A stretch of DNA of 64,000 bases from Linyphia triangularis (taxonomy: Eukaryota > Arthropoda > Arachnida > Araneae > Linyphiidae): NCBI GenBank assembly GCA_963978545.1, contig OZ021724.1:27827933-27891932 (forward strand), in the 5' to 3' direction. Numbering within the stretch: the first letter of the stretch is position 1; each line of letters opens with the position of its first letter. The notes beneath the pieces are model-generated. The model had not been told where the DNA came from, made no database searches, and saw nothing but the letters and a program-made list of their open reading frames with translations. Positions 22,560 through 35,975 of this stretch are shown piece after piece. The translations under genes were made by a program, and so were the position numbers.

Positions 22560-22860
22560 CACAGAGATCTGCGCAATTACCCGTTGAGTCCAGACACATT
22601 CTTCCAAGTGCCCCAAGGCCTAATCACGCAGGGACGCCTAATTGGCTTCGAAAATAAACCATCCAGAACGGGTCCTTTTCACTGACCCGGTATCTCTATA
22701 GGCCAGAGCCGTTTGTCGTCACAGTCCCAATTTCAGGAACGTGTTCGATTAGCCCTGTGGACATCGTCAAATGGCGTAAGTTTCCTCGGTATCGCTGGCA
22801 AAACAGACGGGCTTAGCTGTGACTCTTGACGGTTAAATGGTGTGATTAGGAACTGTTACT
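22560..22860. promoter_or_regulatory. GC-rich block, possible promoter or enhancer
   Basis: This stretch is much richer in G+C and CpG than its surroundings. It contains AACGGGTCCTTTT, TGACCCGG and several CG dinucleotides, but no long frame. It lies just upstream, on the minus strand, of the possible signal-peptide exon. A similar GGGTC motif is clustered at 62.2-62.5 kb. The regulatory role is inference. Confidence 0.25.
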
Positions 22861-25482
22861 TTACCAATGGGTCGTGTTGGTGAAGGTTCTATTAAATGTA
22901 TTGATGTTTTCGGGAGTGGGTGTTGTGATATTTTCGTGTACTAGTGTAGGAAGTTATTCAGGTACAAATTATTGAAAGAACTCAGTATGCTTTTAAAATT
23001 ATGCCAATGTTTTACCTTTTAGGTATTGACAAAATGGAACTATTTAAAAGATATTTAGTTAGGAATATTGCCACAATAGTCGTAGTGTTTATTAAAAGAA
23101 AAACAAAATATCAATACTTGGATATTTTTAATTGCAAACTTATGCGTAATTTTTGTCAGTGGCATCGTGAAAATTTTTTACTGTGGTGTTAATCAAAATT
23201 TTGATGTAATATTAAACAAACTGAAAATAATTCGTAAGCTTCCGTGTAACTTGAATTTCTACAGTAGAAATATGCACGACTTTTCTAAGTATACCTGTTT
23301 AAGGAAATATGCGTTCGTATTAAATTCTATTCTTTCTACAATATGACAAACAAGTTTGAGTCATAAACATGATATAGCAGTGATTTCGAACACGTAAACG
23401 CGCTTAGCTTGTAACATACAATTAAAATTTACTACAAATGACTTTATGACTTGAAGGCAAAGCATTGCCTGTTCTTAAATATGTTATACACGATAGTTGA
23501 AATATTTAATGATCAAGCTGGATTATTACAGATTTCGCAGCTGCTGAGACAGCACACAAACCTGCATGCAAACAAATTTTTCTTCTGAATATTTCTCCAC
23601 TCATCTAGAAGAGAAATAATAAAATTATTTCTCTGATGAGCTCGAAAGAAGAAGAATGTGTTAGTGATATACAGGTAAAAAAGAGCATTTTGGTGTAGGT
23701 TACCAATTTTTGGAGTACCATAGGCTAATGTGGACACCATCTTTGCCACACACTAACCCCACAGCGGATCGATTCCTGTGGAGAAAACACATCAATCAAT
23801 GTTCAAGTGAACATCAAATTCCCAACTATGTGAATTAGTTAGTTGATTACTTTGAAGTCTCTTATGAAAGTATTACAGTAGAGTCATAATGGGCCGTAAT
23901 ATTCACAGATTTGGGTTTTGCGTCACTTAAGGTTTATTATAAATGGTCTAGTCCTCAATTTCAACAAATGTAAAGTTAAATGGTTTTTAAGCAGAATGAA
24001 ACAAAAATTTTAAATTGAACCAATATTTTCTGCATTTACAATTACCGTTAAATGCTTGCGGTTTTCTACTTCAGTTTGAAAAATCATATCTAGTCAAAAA
24101 AATAAAATATCTGTGATTGAAAAGAAAATGTAAAAGTATGCAATTTAATGTATCTGAACAAAATAAATGTACAAGATTAAATATGAAACATACATAACCA
24201 ATTGTTAAATTTAATTATGAAACAAGCGTTGTTTAAATTGTAGATTTTTCTACGGTTAGTAAAACTTTTTTTTTCGATATTTCATCAGCCTTATGACTTC
24301 AAAAATAAGGGATATACGTATTACCTAAACCTTTAATTGAATTTAAAATGAAATTAATTTACAATCTCACTGTTTCTTATTATATTCACAGATTTATTAA
24401 AATAAAAAGAAAATATTTCTCGAGAGATTTTCTCTCCCACCTTTCTCGTAATCTTAATCTTTAGGATTTTGCATGACAATAGATAAAAAATTCACAAAAT
24501 CTTTTAAGGATATTTTTTAATTAACTTTTCTCCAGCTCTTCAAAGAAACAAACATTTAAATAAGTCGAATAAAAATACATCTTTTTCAATAGAGTCGTCA
24601 TTTTTTGCGTCGCTAGCATCATTTAAAAAAAAAATCCAGTCAAGACCAAATCCTTGAACATAAAAAATAGCCTCCATAAAAAGATGCATTTAAATAAAAA
24701 TAAAAAAAGAATTACAACACAAATTTCTATCTCTGGAAGTTTGTCGTTGATCCTTTTATATTTGGCTTCATTTCTATGATTGCTAAATCCTCCAAGTCTC
24801 ATTTGTATGACTTACTTAAAGCTCCGTTCCCAACTGAATTTCAGTGTACAAATCCTAAGACTAGAAAATGCGAATTTATTAAGGAGTGAAAAACTAGCTC
24901 CTGCGAGTCGTGTAAATATTCCTAAAGGAGTATCTCGATTTTTTAATTAGGATTAAGTCTTTCGTGAACATATACGAAGAATTTTTACATCTCTCCCGAG
25001 CCTCTGAATCCCTAAATGGAATTTTAAAATCCGTCGTCAAAAACACTATTTGTAAGGAGTTTTGTTTAATTCTATTTGTAATGGAGAATTATTGTAAAGA
25101 GATCAGTTTTGTTTGTTTGCAAGAAGGAGCTTTTGCCAATTATTTTTTATTTGCAAGAATACTTTTTCGATTGGATTTTTTTTTTTAACGTTTTAAGAAG
25201 CTAATTAAAGTTTTCTCTTGGGTTTAATTCTTTTTAGCAAATTTCAACTATATTAAAATGAATTTAGTCGTTCTTATTTATATATTTGCTCTTATGCTAG
25301 AGTTTCTATCATATTGAATGTTTTAATGGTTTTCTTTGTAATGAAACATCAGAATAAACTTAAATTACAAAGATTTAATAATAAAAACAATTTTGGATTT
25401 GTGTTTGTATATTTTTACATTAGTATGCAGTATCAGAAATATTTAACTTAACCCGGAATTTTTACATAAATCACAGCTTTAG
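22861..25482. other. AT-rich sequence without recognisable gene
   Basis: Short frames (23,001-23,192; 23,513-23,749; 24,964-25,188) resemble no family and lack supporting splice sites. Only simple AT-rich sequence and short A/T runs were seen. Confidence 0.55.
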
Positions 25483-25887
25483 CATTTATTTAACATCGAA
25501 AAATACGGAACAGCATCGCTAACACATCAAAAGCTTTTCATTAATCCAACTAAATTTGAAACATTAAACCTGAAAGCTGTCTCCACAAAAAATGCAACCA
25601 TATCATTGATAACACAAAAAGCGCAATATAGTTCCCATCAAGGATTCAAACCGCAAGTAAAATCTAAGAAAATAAACTTTAACGCTACGTCTGAGCCACT
25701 GTATCCTATTTATGATGACTGAATTCTTAGGGTACATCTACCATTGTCTAAATTTGTATATTTAGAGCCAAGTTCGAGACAGTATTATGTTGACGGTGTG
25801 CAGCTCGTACAACCAAGCAATGGGAACGGGTGCAAGACGAGAAATGTATGTTCAAACACTGAATTGAAAGAAGAAAAAAAAGTGAAT
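25483..25887 (+). pseudogene. Possible exon or degraded coding segment with one in-frame TGA
   Basis: After an AG at 25,481-25,482 a plus-strand frame runs 79 codons to TGA (25,720-25,722, ending PLYPIYDD), then continues in the same frame 55 more codons to TAA at 25,888-25,890. The second part (VYLEPSSRQYYVDG, then GNGCKTRNVCSNTE) is GC-richer and looks more like coding sequence. It could instead be a separate exon, since ATTCTTAG just before it (25,723-25,730) is an acceptor-like site. There is no ATG. No family was recognised, and chance is a serious alternative. Confidence 0.18.
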
Positions 25888-26357
25888 TAATCCCCTTACT
25901 TAAATGTGATAGGCAGATATTAATTTTATTTTAAAATAAATAATTTAAATCTATTTTGCACGCATCATGGCTCTTTTTAACAGTCAATATTACCGGGTTT
26001 TTTCTTTCTTTTTTTCTCTAAACTTTACCATTTTTTTAAACTAGAGCAATGAATGTCCTCTCCTTTGTTAACATCCATGTTTAGTGATATCTTAGAACAT
26101 CTTCTCGGCTTAGAAACTAAAGTGTGCAGAACGTTGAAACGCTGGAAATTAACTCGTCCTCTCTCTCTCATGCTGGCCATCCAAGTTGCCGCTGAGCCAT
26201 GAGTTCAGCGATCTCAGCTACGAATTTCGCTAAAAGTTACTGTGCACCCATCTAATTTTATTATGAAAGTTATCAATCGTTGCTTTATGTAATATAAAGC
26301 CTTCTATAAACAATTTTTAATTTAAATATCAGATCGTCGTTACATAACACACTACAT

Positions 26358-26450
26358 AATTTTTAAAAATCTAAAGCAGTTGCTTTCAGTATCATTTGCA
26401 ATTTTTAAAAATCTAAAGCAGTTGCTTTCAGTATCATTTGCAATTTTTAA
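26358..26450. repeat. 42-bp tandem duplication
   Basis: The unit AATTTTTAAAAATCTAAAGC through GTATCATTTGC occurs twice with no visible change, at 26,358 and 26,400, and a partial third unit follows at 26,442. Confidence 0.9.
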
Positions 26451-26699
26451 AAAGATATGTACCTCACATTTTACTGTATTGTAATAATACATCACTGTCA
26501 AACTTCAAAAACAAAAATCCTTAAGTTAAAAACTCAATGGTAACTATTACCAGAACAAGACAGAGCCATGACACATCAAATAAAAAAAATATTTGAAAGC
26601 TTCCACGAAATAAAACCAAAAACCCAACAGAGCTCCAGAAAGTATAATTTAGATGTATCTCTACATTAAGCACGAAGCAGTGCCTTAAATTAAAAACTA

Positions 26700-26935
26700 T
26701 AAAACTTCACAACTCCCCCTCCCCACCGTTCCCAAAGGGCCAATCTCACACACTACTGAGTCCGAGTCGCCAAATCCAGCCTAGCTTATCGTCTTTATTC
26801 CCTAAAGTGCAATCGTCCTGGCGTTTTGCTGATGACTCATTTCAACAATTTCTAGTCTCCAGAATCTTTTGCTGTTCCTGTAGATCACGTGATTTCCCAC
26901 CGGAGGGTGCAGTCACTCCCTACCTGGTACGCCCC
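26700..26935. promoter_or_regulatory. GC-rich block with AP-1-like and E-box sites
   Basis: A sharply GC-richer patch contains TGACTCA (26,833-26,839), a perfect AP-1 consensus, and CACGTG (26,886-26,891) within the palindrome GATCACGTGAT. There is no credible frame. A 21-nt T run begins at 26,940. These features would fit a promoter or enhancer, or the remnant of an unidentified mobile element. Confidence 0.25.
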
Positions 26936-26939
26936 ACGA

Positions 26940-28917
26940 TTTTTTTTTTTTTTTTTTTTTGATTTTTTTTTGTAATCGTTCGCTACTACTTGGATCATTT
27001 TACGCCCTATTACATTGTAACAGCATTGTTAGGACAGAAGATAAAAAATGGGATACCAATAAGGATTCTAATAAAGGGTAAAAATGAAGCGCCCAGTGAA
27101 TTGTTGGAGATAGTTGTTGTGATTACTGTTTTATGGCTTCAGGGAGGCTTTTGTTATAATCGTCTTCTAGGAAGCGCAAATAAGGGTAAATGCAATTGAA
27201 TGTAAGTTTTCCACGGATGTTGGAATTGTACAATTAATCTCTACTGAAAATTCGAGTTTCTAATCGCAATTGGTATTTCCTTAGGCCTATTTTTTTTTTT
27301 TTTTTTTTTTTTATTGCGTGATTTTGGAGCGAACGCTTAAAATATTAGGACAGTGTTTGAAACATATTGTAATCACGGTTATATTTATATTTTAAGCTAC
27401 TTTTTAAATGTGGTTGAATATGATATTTTCCTAAAATGGCTGTTAAACGTTGGTCAAAGAAAAAACTGCAATGAATCAGCACTAAACTGACTTTTTCAGA
27501 ATCATTGCTTAAATCTCATTATTTTCCATTTTACACTCATCTATTATCATTTATTTAAATAGAAAAGTAGCAGTATTAGACTTCTAGAAGTAGCTTAAAA
27601 AGTTAGTTTGCTTGTATGATTCAGATTTGTCATTAATTGGATTAGTTTTCGTGCATTAGAAGTTATGGTTGGAATTTTTTTAACAGGCCAAAAGCCTTTA
27701 CGTATACTAAAATCATAATTTGATAATATATTTTTTCGCAATCACATCAAATACCATGCTCTGTTTCATAATTTTGTAACAAATAATGTTTCCCCCTTCC
27801 CCCTCCCCATTTTATTTTAATGTAGAAATAGTGAAATAGTGGAAATAGTAGTGGATAACTTATCGCTGTATAGAAAACTCATTTTTGAACTACTTTTAAA
27901 GATAATTTGATGCCATCTAGACCTTAGAAAATTATATTTAAGCATATTTATACATTTAAAAACTTTTTTATTATGTTTTGTAACAGTTTTCAATTAAAAT
28001 ATTTTTGTGTGGCTATTTTTTGCGTGTCGCCGAATTTTATGTGAATTGAGTGACACGATTGTCGAACGTCCGCAATGGCCCTAAAATGCGCTGTTGACTC
28101 GTATACTATACTTTAGTAGACTTTTTAACTACTTATCAAGAGTTATGAATATTATTCACAATTGCAAATCCGTTTCGTTGTAAATCGGTATTGATATTGA
28201 AAGGAAAATAGTGAGAAATTCAAGCAAGACCTGTCAATCAACCGACGCCTCGTTTTCGAAAAATATTAATAAGGTAAATGTTTTCTATTTATCATTCTTA
28301 CTATCCTCATGATAACTAAGTATAAATCATAAAAACATATTTAAAAAAACATACTTTTTTCCTGTGAAGATTATTTGATTTGCATACTATACATATTCAT
28401 AAACATTCCATCTACCAAGCATGTTGCAGTACTTAAGGAAATTGCATTTAAGAACAAATATATGAAATGCAATAAAGAAAAAAATATTTATTTCTCAAGT
28501 GAGCTAAAAATACATTTTATCGGATTAAATTACAACCGAAAGGTTGAAGTTCTATTTAATTTAATTTGCTTTTCCAAAAATAATCCTCCTATCATTTCCC
28601 AGCTCATTCTAACTTGCATTAGATAAGTGTCGTCATTCTTTGTGAGCACTGTTTGTAACTTGTCGAATTAGGAATTTGCTTGTATTTTTAAAATTAAAAT
28701 CCTTTTAAATAATGACTAAATATGAATGACTTATGTGTAGCTTTATTTTTCTAAATCTTTTCTAATCATTACTTAAGAGTAGTCTAACACATTTCGGTGA
28801 TCTAAAGTTCATACTTAAACTCACGATAAAACTCTTAAATAATAGACAAGAGACATATTTTCTTCGATTGTATGCGACATACTTTTGGGAAAAGTAAATT
28901 TATATATATATATATAA
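26940..28917. other. AT-rich sequence with T homopolymers, no recognisable gene
   Basis: T runs lie at 26,940-26,960 and about 27,290-27,312. The 69-codon frame at 26,990-27,199 and the 83-codon frame at 28,375-28,626 have no recognisable similarity. Confidence 0.5.
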
Positions 28918-29341
28918 GTAAGTTGTCTGTACGTCTGAACCTTATACAAATCCACAGTTTTGCACCTAAAGGTACGAAATTTGGTACATAGAAGCTTTAG
29001 TACATGGAGATTGTAGAGAACAACTTTTAAATTCGATTATAAGTTGCTTTCATTAAAATTTATGGACATTAAAAATAATCTTGGAATGGCAACGATATTT
29101 TTTTATTACATCAGAATAAAACCAAAAGTTATTTTAAATGGTCCCCCTTATTTTTCTGATAATTTTTATGTATTACAATCATCTGTTCTATAAGCGCTTT
29201 GAAAATTATTAAAAAATGTCCATATATTTACTGTAAATTGACGTTCTGCGCATGCGCGGTTTTAGCAAAATTCTACCTAATAATCAATGTAAACATAACG
29301 GCTAAAATTATAGAAATTCATCAATTTTTTTTTCTTTCTAT

Positions 29342-29376
<35 letters not shown>

Positions 29377-30196
29377 TACTGTGTACCCAAGTTCCATATT
29401 ATTTAATCTAGATTTGAATACATTTTTTGAATTATACATGTTTTATTATTAAAACCAAACTATCTTATAATTTACACCAGACACTTAGTATTTCATTTGC
29501 GATTTTATTTCTTTGGTGATTTATTTTGGTCGTAGTTATTAAATTGGTAAGGGACCGGTTCTTTTTTATTTACTACTTTTTAGTAGTAAATAGTAAGACT
29601 ACTTTTTTCTTTGTGTACAAAAAAATATTGAAGAATACACATTTTTGGGGGGGGGGGTGGGGGGGGTTCAGATGTACTATAAGACATTTCTTTGGCACGA
29701 TTTTGTTTGGTGCTTTTTTACAGATAAATGCGGCTTCTCGCAACGATTTTTATTTTCAGTTATATTTTAATTTTATTATTATTTATATTTTAACTTAAGT
29801 TGGTACTAATCCATTAGCCGGGTACGAGGTAAAAATCGCCAAAAAAAAAAGACCTAAATAATCCTAACTAACAATTGTCAAATAATTTATAATATCTATA
29901 TTTAGAATTGGCGATACATTTACACTCCATTTATATGGGTAAACATTTAAGCTTGATGCCGACTGTTGACGGCCTAGCAGAAGAGTTCCCTCAATATTTA
30001 TATTTTAACTAAATTTTATTATTATTTATGCCTTTAGTGTTCTTTTAGTTACCATGATTTTTATTTTTGCGATTTTTCTTATCGTTTAATGAAAAAAATT
30101 CCCAAGTGCCCTTTACTACATCTGTTCAACTTTTTCTAAAATGTTAACTTCTATGTCTTTCAACGGGTCCCCAGAAGAGCCGAGCCACACAGCTAG
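28918..30196 (+). mobile_element. Helitron-like composite with typical 3' end
   Basis: The left part begins after a (TA)n run with GTCTGTACGTCTG and contains TTTTGCACCTAAAGG, GAAATTTGGTACATAG and TGCGCATGCGCGG, a layout seen in many arthropod Helitron-like repeats. The right part (30,045-30,196) matches the reverse of 19,815-19,965 and ends GAGCCACACAGCTAGT. Whether these two parts belong to one element is uncertain. The middle holds a T30 run and the G-rich tract at 29,647. No replicase or helicase frame was found. Confidence 0.35.
29647..29666 (+). repeat. G11-T-G8 tract, potential G-quadruplex
   Basis: Eleven G residues, one T, then eight G residues. Such a run could fold into a G-quadruplex on the plus strand and is exceptional in DNA this AT-rich. 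Confidence 0.85.
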
Positions 30197-32020
30197 TGAC
30201 ATATAAAAGTGTTTTCAGTCTATATATTTTTAATTTGTTATATTTTTCATAAACTATTCAAAGTTTCTGAATATGAACTGAAAATATATATAAAAGTAAT
30301 ATTCAGAAAGTTTATAAAGTACACTTTCTGAAATTTACTTTTTTTTAAAATTTCAGTACTTATGCAATAGCTTTTAATTGTTTACAAAAATGTAACAAAT
30401 GAAATTAAAACTACTTAAAAGAGAAGAAATTGAAATACAGTGAGTAAGCATAAATCGTAAATACATTTTACTATGCAAATACATTATTCAATAAGTTTTA
30501 TAAAAACCTAATTCAAACTTAACTTATTTCATAATTTATTTAAAAAATAACACTAATTTATTTCAGGTAAACTTTCATTATAATCTTTTTATAATAAACT
30601 GTCATTAGTATTACATTCCCGTACATTTATGCTGATCGAAAAATTGTACGTCGATAAAAGTAAACTGACACTTTCTATTTCAGGTAATAAACTAATATTA
30701 ATGGCCAGTTACTAATACAATTATTTTAAAAACCTAGCACTAAATTATACTTAATATTTATAGTTCACTATAGATACTCTAATTAAGTCAGTAACTATCC
30801 TTTACTACTTCCGAACGGAAGAATCAAAAGATTTCTTCCGTTTCCGAATAACCTTAACGGTATATTATTCGCTTAACTGAAAATTACATTCTCAGCGAAG
30901 AGTTTTCCCATTAATTTTGTAACACAACCTAAAGAATATTTCAGAGCGGCTCCAAACCTAGATATATCCTACTTAAAGATATACAGTCCCGGGGAAAGTC
31001 AAAAACAATTTCATTTATTAATTAAATTACTTATTTGGATCAGTTTGCGACATCCTTTAACGCCTAGTGCACATTTGTTAACTGAAACGTTCTAGAACTG
31101 TCATTTATCAAATAAACTGCTTCTTCGTATCAGGATGCGATAGGCATTATCACGTATTCTGGTCGGCTGTTAAGCGTAATGCAATTAAAAGTAAAAGTTT
31201 AAGAATTCATTAAAATAGCAGTTTATTCTAGACTTGATATAAAAGGTACTTTTAAGAAGTAGAGAAGGAAAAGAAATCGAGTTGAAATTAATGCGATGCT
31301 TGCCCGCTGTGTGTCGCTCTGAGTTGAAAAGAAAATAAATTAGTCCACTGCTGTTTGGAATGAGATGAGCTTCTAAACTTGTTTTGATAAGAGTTATAGC
31401 TAACTCTCTAAACTCAATTTGAAGAGTAAATTAAAAGTTTAATTTTTTTTTCTCTCTCTTTTAAGATTTACATTGCGAAGCGTTTCGAAACGTATAAGAG
31501 GTATAATTTCATTTCCAAGAAAAGTTTGTCTTCATTGAGTTTGTATTTTCAAGAAACGGGTTTCTACTTCCTCGTCTTGTCGATTTATATTCTTTCGTTC
31601 TCTAAAATTAATCAGCGTAAAAGAGTTGAACAAGTGAAATACGAACCGAATATATTTATGCAACTTTAAAGTACTTTTCTTCTTTTTTTTTCTAATGAAA
31701 AATCTTGTTCGCTTCAATTCAAATGTTTTTGATGAATTAATACGTTTGAAACAAATTTTCTAGTTGATTGAGATTGATACAAGATTTGAGAATGGAATGA
31801 CATTAAAGTAAATTTATGAAACTTGAGTTAATTACAAATAGACTTTTCACTAAAAAATTAAAATTTATATTTTCCATTAAATCCTTTGGTCACAAAGTCA
31901 TTTTACAACTTCAAAAATTTATAAAAAACCTTTTCATGAGATATGAAATTGGAAAATTTCATAGATACTCAGTTACTATTAAAGTTTTTATTAATTATTG
32001 TTTTATGTATTTATGTCTAG
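30197..32020. other. AT-rich sequence without recognisable gene
   Basis: Short imperfect hairpins (for example AGAAAGTTTATAAAG near 30,305) and A/T runs only. The frames at 31,532-31,717 and 31,816-32,061 have no recognisable similarity. Confidence 0.55.
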
Positions 32021-32283
32021 CAAGATGGTGCACAGCCACTTTGAGATCTCTGTGTTCGTAATTTCCTTGATGAAATATTTCCAGGTCGGTGGATTGGACG
32101 AGATAGCTTAATTCCCTGGCCACCTCGTTCACCTGTTGTCACGCCCTTAGATTTCTTTATGAGGGGGGTATGATCTTTGACGTCATCGGCAATCGTTGAT
32201 AGCACTGTGTTGCAGAGGACCATATCTAGAAATCAACTATCGCCTTGATGTGCTTCGCACAACTAATGGTGCGCATATAGAGG
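32021..32283 (+). pseudogene. Decayed Tc1/mariner-type transposase fragment
   Basis: The plus-strand frame from 32,021 reads QDGAQPL, a stop, then VRNFLDEIFPGRWIGRDS, IPWPPRSPVVTPLDFFMRGV and a further stop. This matches the C-terminal catalytic half of the arthropod DDE transposases typified by QDGAPPH...FPGRWIGRGS...WPPRSPDLTPLDFF (IS630/Tc1/mariner superfamily). The aspartate of the QDGA motif remains, but the catalytic aspartate of SPDL is now V. At least four in-frame stops are present. The N-terminal DNA-binding half and the terminal repeats were not found. It is a dead fragment, and an LTR-like block follows at once. Confidence 0.88.
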
Positions 32284-32300
32284 TTAATTAAATGCAATAA

Positions 32301-32755
32301 TGTTGCACAAATTGTCTGTATATAGTGTAAATAATGACGTATTATTTTAAAATTCTATTGTAACTTATTTTATCTTCTTATTTTATTTATTAACAGCGAT
32401 TATACAGGTTAGAAAAAGGTGGCAACACCTAAAGCAATCGAGAAATTTCGAGATGTTTCTTTTTCGACGAATTGGCTGGAAATTTCGGGAACGTTCCCAC
32501 GCGCCTGGTATATAAAGACCGGAGATCGGGAAAGATTCAGATTGACTTCGGACTTCCATGAAAGCTGATCGCTTTGTTTACCTACTAGAGTGAACTTGTA
32601 TAATCGCTGTATTCGAAGTTGTTTTCATTGAAACTTGTATGGAAGCTTGATAGTGACTGTTCAGCGAATAACTTTTGTGAGCTCTTGAAGAGAGAATAAA
32701 TATTTTTATACTGTAAAACTGTGCCATCATTGCCTCAGTGGAAAAATTCATAACA
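32301..32755 (+). mobile_element. Probable solo LTR (Gypsy-like), boundaries tentative
   Basis: The block has a promoter core TATATAAAGACCGG (TATA at 32,509) and AATAAA at 32,695-32,700. It parallels the LTR at 41,861-42,608, which has TATATAAGACCGG and AATAAA in the same order. TGTTGCAC at 32,301 and ATAACA at 32,755 could be the ends (TGTT...AACA), but the flanks ATAA and ATCA do not match perfectly. No internal coding region remains. Confidence 0.5.
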
Positions 32756-33401
32756 ATCACCTCTATATAAAAAAAAAAAAAAAAAAACTTTAATTATTGG
32801 ATCTTAAAATAATTTTAAAGTTTGTAGCTGTTGAGTATTTCATTTAATAAACTCATGTAGTTGTAAAAATACTTTGTAGACACCCTGTGCAATTTTTTTT
32901 ATGGATTTACTGAGTGCACCGTTAAACTAAAATATCATAAAAATCAATGTAGGATCAAAATAACTATACATTTTATTAATGTAAGGAGTGAGTTGGTACT
33001 GTGAATTCTCAACACCGGATAGGCTAAAATGGACCACTTAGTTGTCCTAACCAGAGTGCACTGTTAATGAACTTCAGGTGAAAGTAAATCTAAAACATCT
33101 TAACTTTAAACTCAGCTTCCATTAAAAACAAAATTACAACTTAAAGATTACATGACGTAATAATACGGCTGTCTAGATATCGAAACTGTTGATTCAACAT
33201 TCGACGCTTACTATTATCCTACTCATCAACAGTAGTAATTTGTATAAAAAGAACATCATATCTTCAAAGCTTACTAGCGTCCTGTTTATTTGTAAAAGTC
33301 CTCCCCGCAGACGGTATGCCACAAATATAAAAAAAAAATAATAATACGTATATCCTATAGAGACCTGAGCTTGCAAGGAGATTTTTTTTTTTATTTCATA
33401 T
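32756..33401. other. AT-rich sequence, nothing recognised
   Basis: An A run of about 18 nt lies at 32,769. The frame at 33,194-33,376 has no recognisable similarity. Confidence 0.5.
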
Positions 33402-34636
<1,235 letters not shown>

Positions 34637-34657
<21 letters not shown>

Positions 34658-35270
34658 TGACCTGTCTTCAAAAATGTCTGTGTGTACGTGGTCAGCATAA
34701 ATCCGAAACAAATTGACCTACAATGTTCCAATTTGGTGTGCGGGTTGGTGGTGGACATGGGATCTACCATTAAGGTTTTCGTCAAAATCGCGCATGAGTT
34801 TGAAAACATGAAAAATCACGAAAAAACCTGTTTTTCAGGAATTGATAAAAAACGGCTCAAACGATTTGATTAAAATCTCCATGCTAATGCCTGTTAAGGT
34901 GTTCTAATGGTTCCCACCTTCAAAATTCCCGTAGAAATACGATAAAAGCGTAAAAAGTTGAAAAAGAGTGCCTTTAACACAGAGCTCTCTGTTCTTGAGC
35001 ATCGCCCATCAACGATTGATTTTTTTTTCTGTTTCGCACACAAGAATGGACAATGTGATGTCTATCGAATAAATCGCCAACTTCGCCATTTTGGCGAGGT
35101 TTTTAATTTTGGTTTTTCTTGCCCATTTAAAAATGCCAAAAATATCGGCCAAACTGGCCATTTTTATTTAAATGAGTGAAAATATGAAAACGATAAATAA
35201 CACCATAGATTTTAACACAAAGACCATTATTACAGTTTAAATGAAAGTTGTGCGATGTTCCCCACCCCTA
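34637..35270 (-). repeat. Dispersed repeat R1, copy B, with flanking (TA)n
   Basis: Reverse-oriented counterpart of 1,950-2,495. It starts next to a (TA)n run (34,637-34,657) and proceeds through TGTGTGTACGTGGTCAGC, CAAATTGACCTACAATGTTC, GGTTTTCGTCAAAATCGCGC, GCTAATGCCTGTTAAGG and TGTGCGATGTTCCCC. Divergence from copy A is substantial, with several indels in the half carrying TTGGCGA motifs (35,060-35,170). The two inner open frames (here 34,682-34,873) share a 30-residue stretch only because the DNA is homologous. Confidence 0.8.
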
Positions 35271-35283
35271 GGTTATGTTGGTA

Positions 35284-35975
35284 CTCTATTAGATAGGACT
35301 TCTATGTAGAAAATATTTTTTGACTCTATGTAGTGAGTATTTTAGAGCTCTACGAAAAGAGACTTTATAACAAATGACTATGTAGGAGATGCGTCGACTC
35401 AGTTTGGCAATAATCCCTCTTCTTCCATCGTTCTGTAGCAAAACTATGCATAAAAAAATCATAAATTAGTTGGACAATGGAGTTTAAATAGATCTATATA
35501 ACTCTTAATAACTAGGCATTATAAACAATTTCTATGTACATAGAATGGCACAGAGAACACAAACTAATTAGGGGTAAATGGTTTATAATGCTTTGTTATT
35601 AATAGTTATATAGATCTATTTGAAGTTCACTGCACAATTAATTTGTTAACACTCTGCATATTACTTTTTAGAGATTTAGCTTCTCTTTAAGCATTTCTCT
35701 TCATAATTTGTTAATAAATAACTTTTAAAAGTTCTTTAAAAAAAAGTTGAAATGGATACTCTCTGATGGATGTACAGGATACGATTTATCACCAGGCTAA
35801 CCAGTTACACAAATCGTGGCATACTAAATTCTGCTTTCCAAATCAAGTATCATTATATCTCTTAGCAATAGACTAAAATATATATATCTCCGATGAACTC
35901 CCACAAAAATAATTCGTGTAAGAAATATTAAATACGCAGACAACGCACCTATTTACTAATGAAATTTCACTTAAT
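35284..35975 (+). repeat. Dispersed repeat R2, copy 2 (carries a palindromic MITE)
   Basis: The left part has GACTCTATGTAG-type units, and the right part is homologous to 7,160-7,470. The palindrome at 35,463-35,644 interrupts the homology. Copy 1 is uninterrupted at that point, and copy 2 has no SINE at the position of the SINE in copy 1. Confidence 0.7.
35463..35644. mobile_element. Palindromic MITE, about 182 bp
   Basis: Arms of about 70 bp pair: left TAAATAGATCTATATAACTC and TTAATAAC..GCATTATAAAC, right (reversed) CAAATAGATCTATATAACTA and TTAATAAC..GCATTATAAAC. The outer ends are AAATTAGTTGGACA and AAATTAATTGTGCA. The loop is about 42 bp. Target duplication not resolved. No coding capacity. 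Confidence 0.85.
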
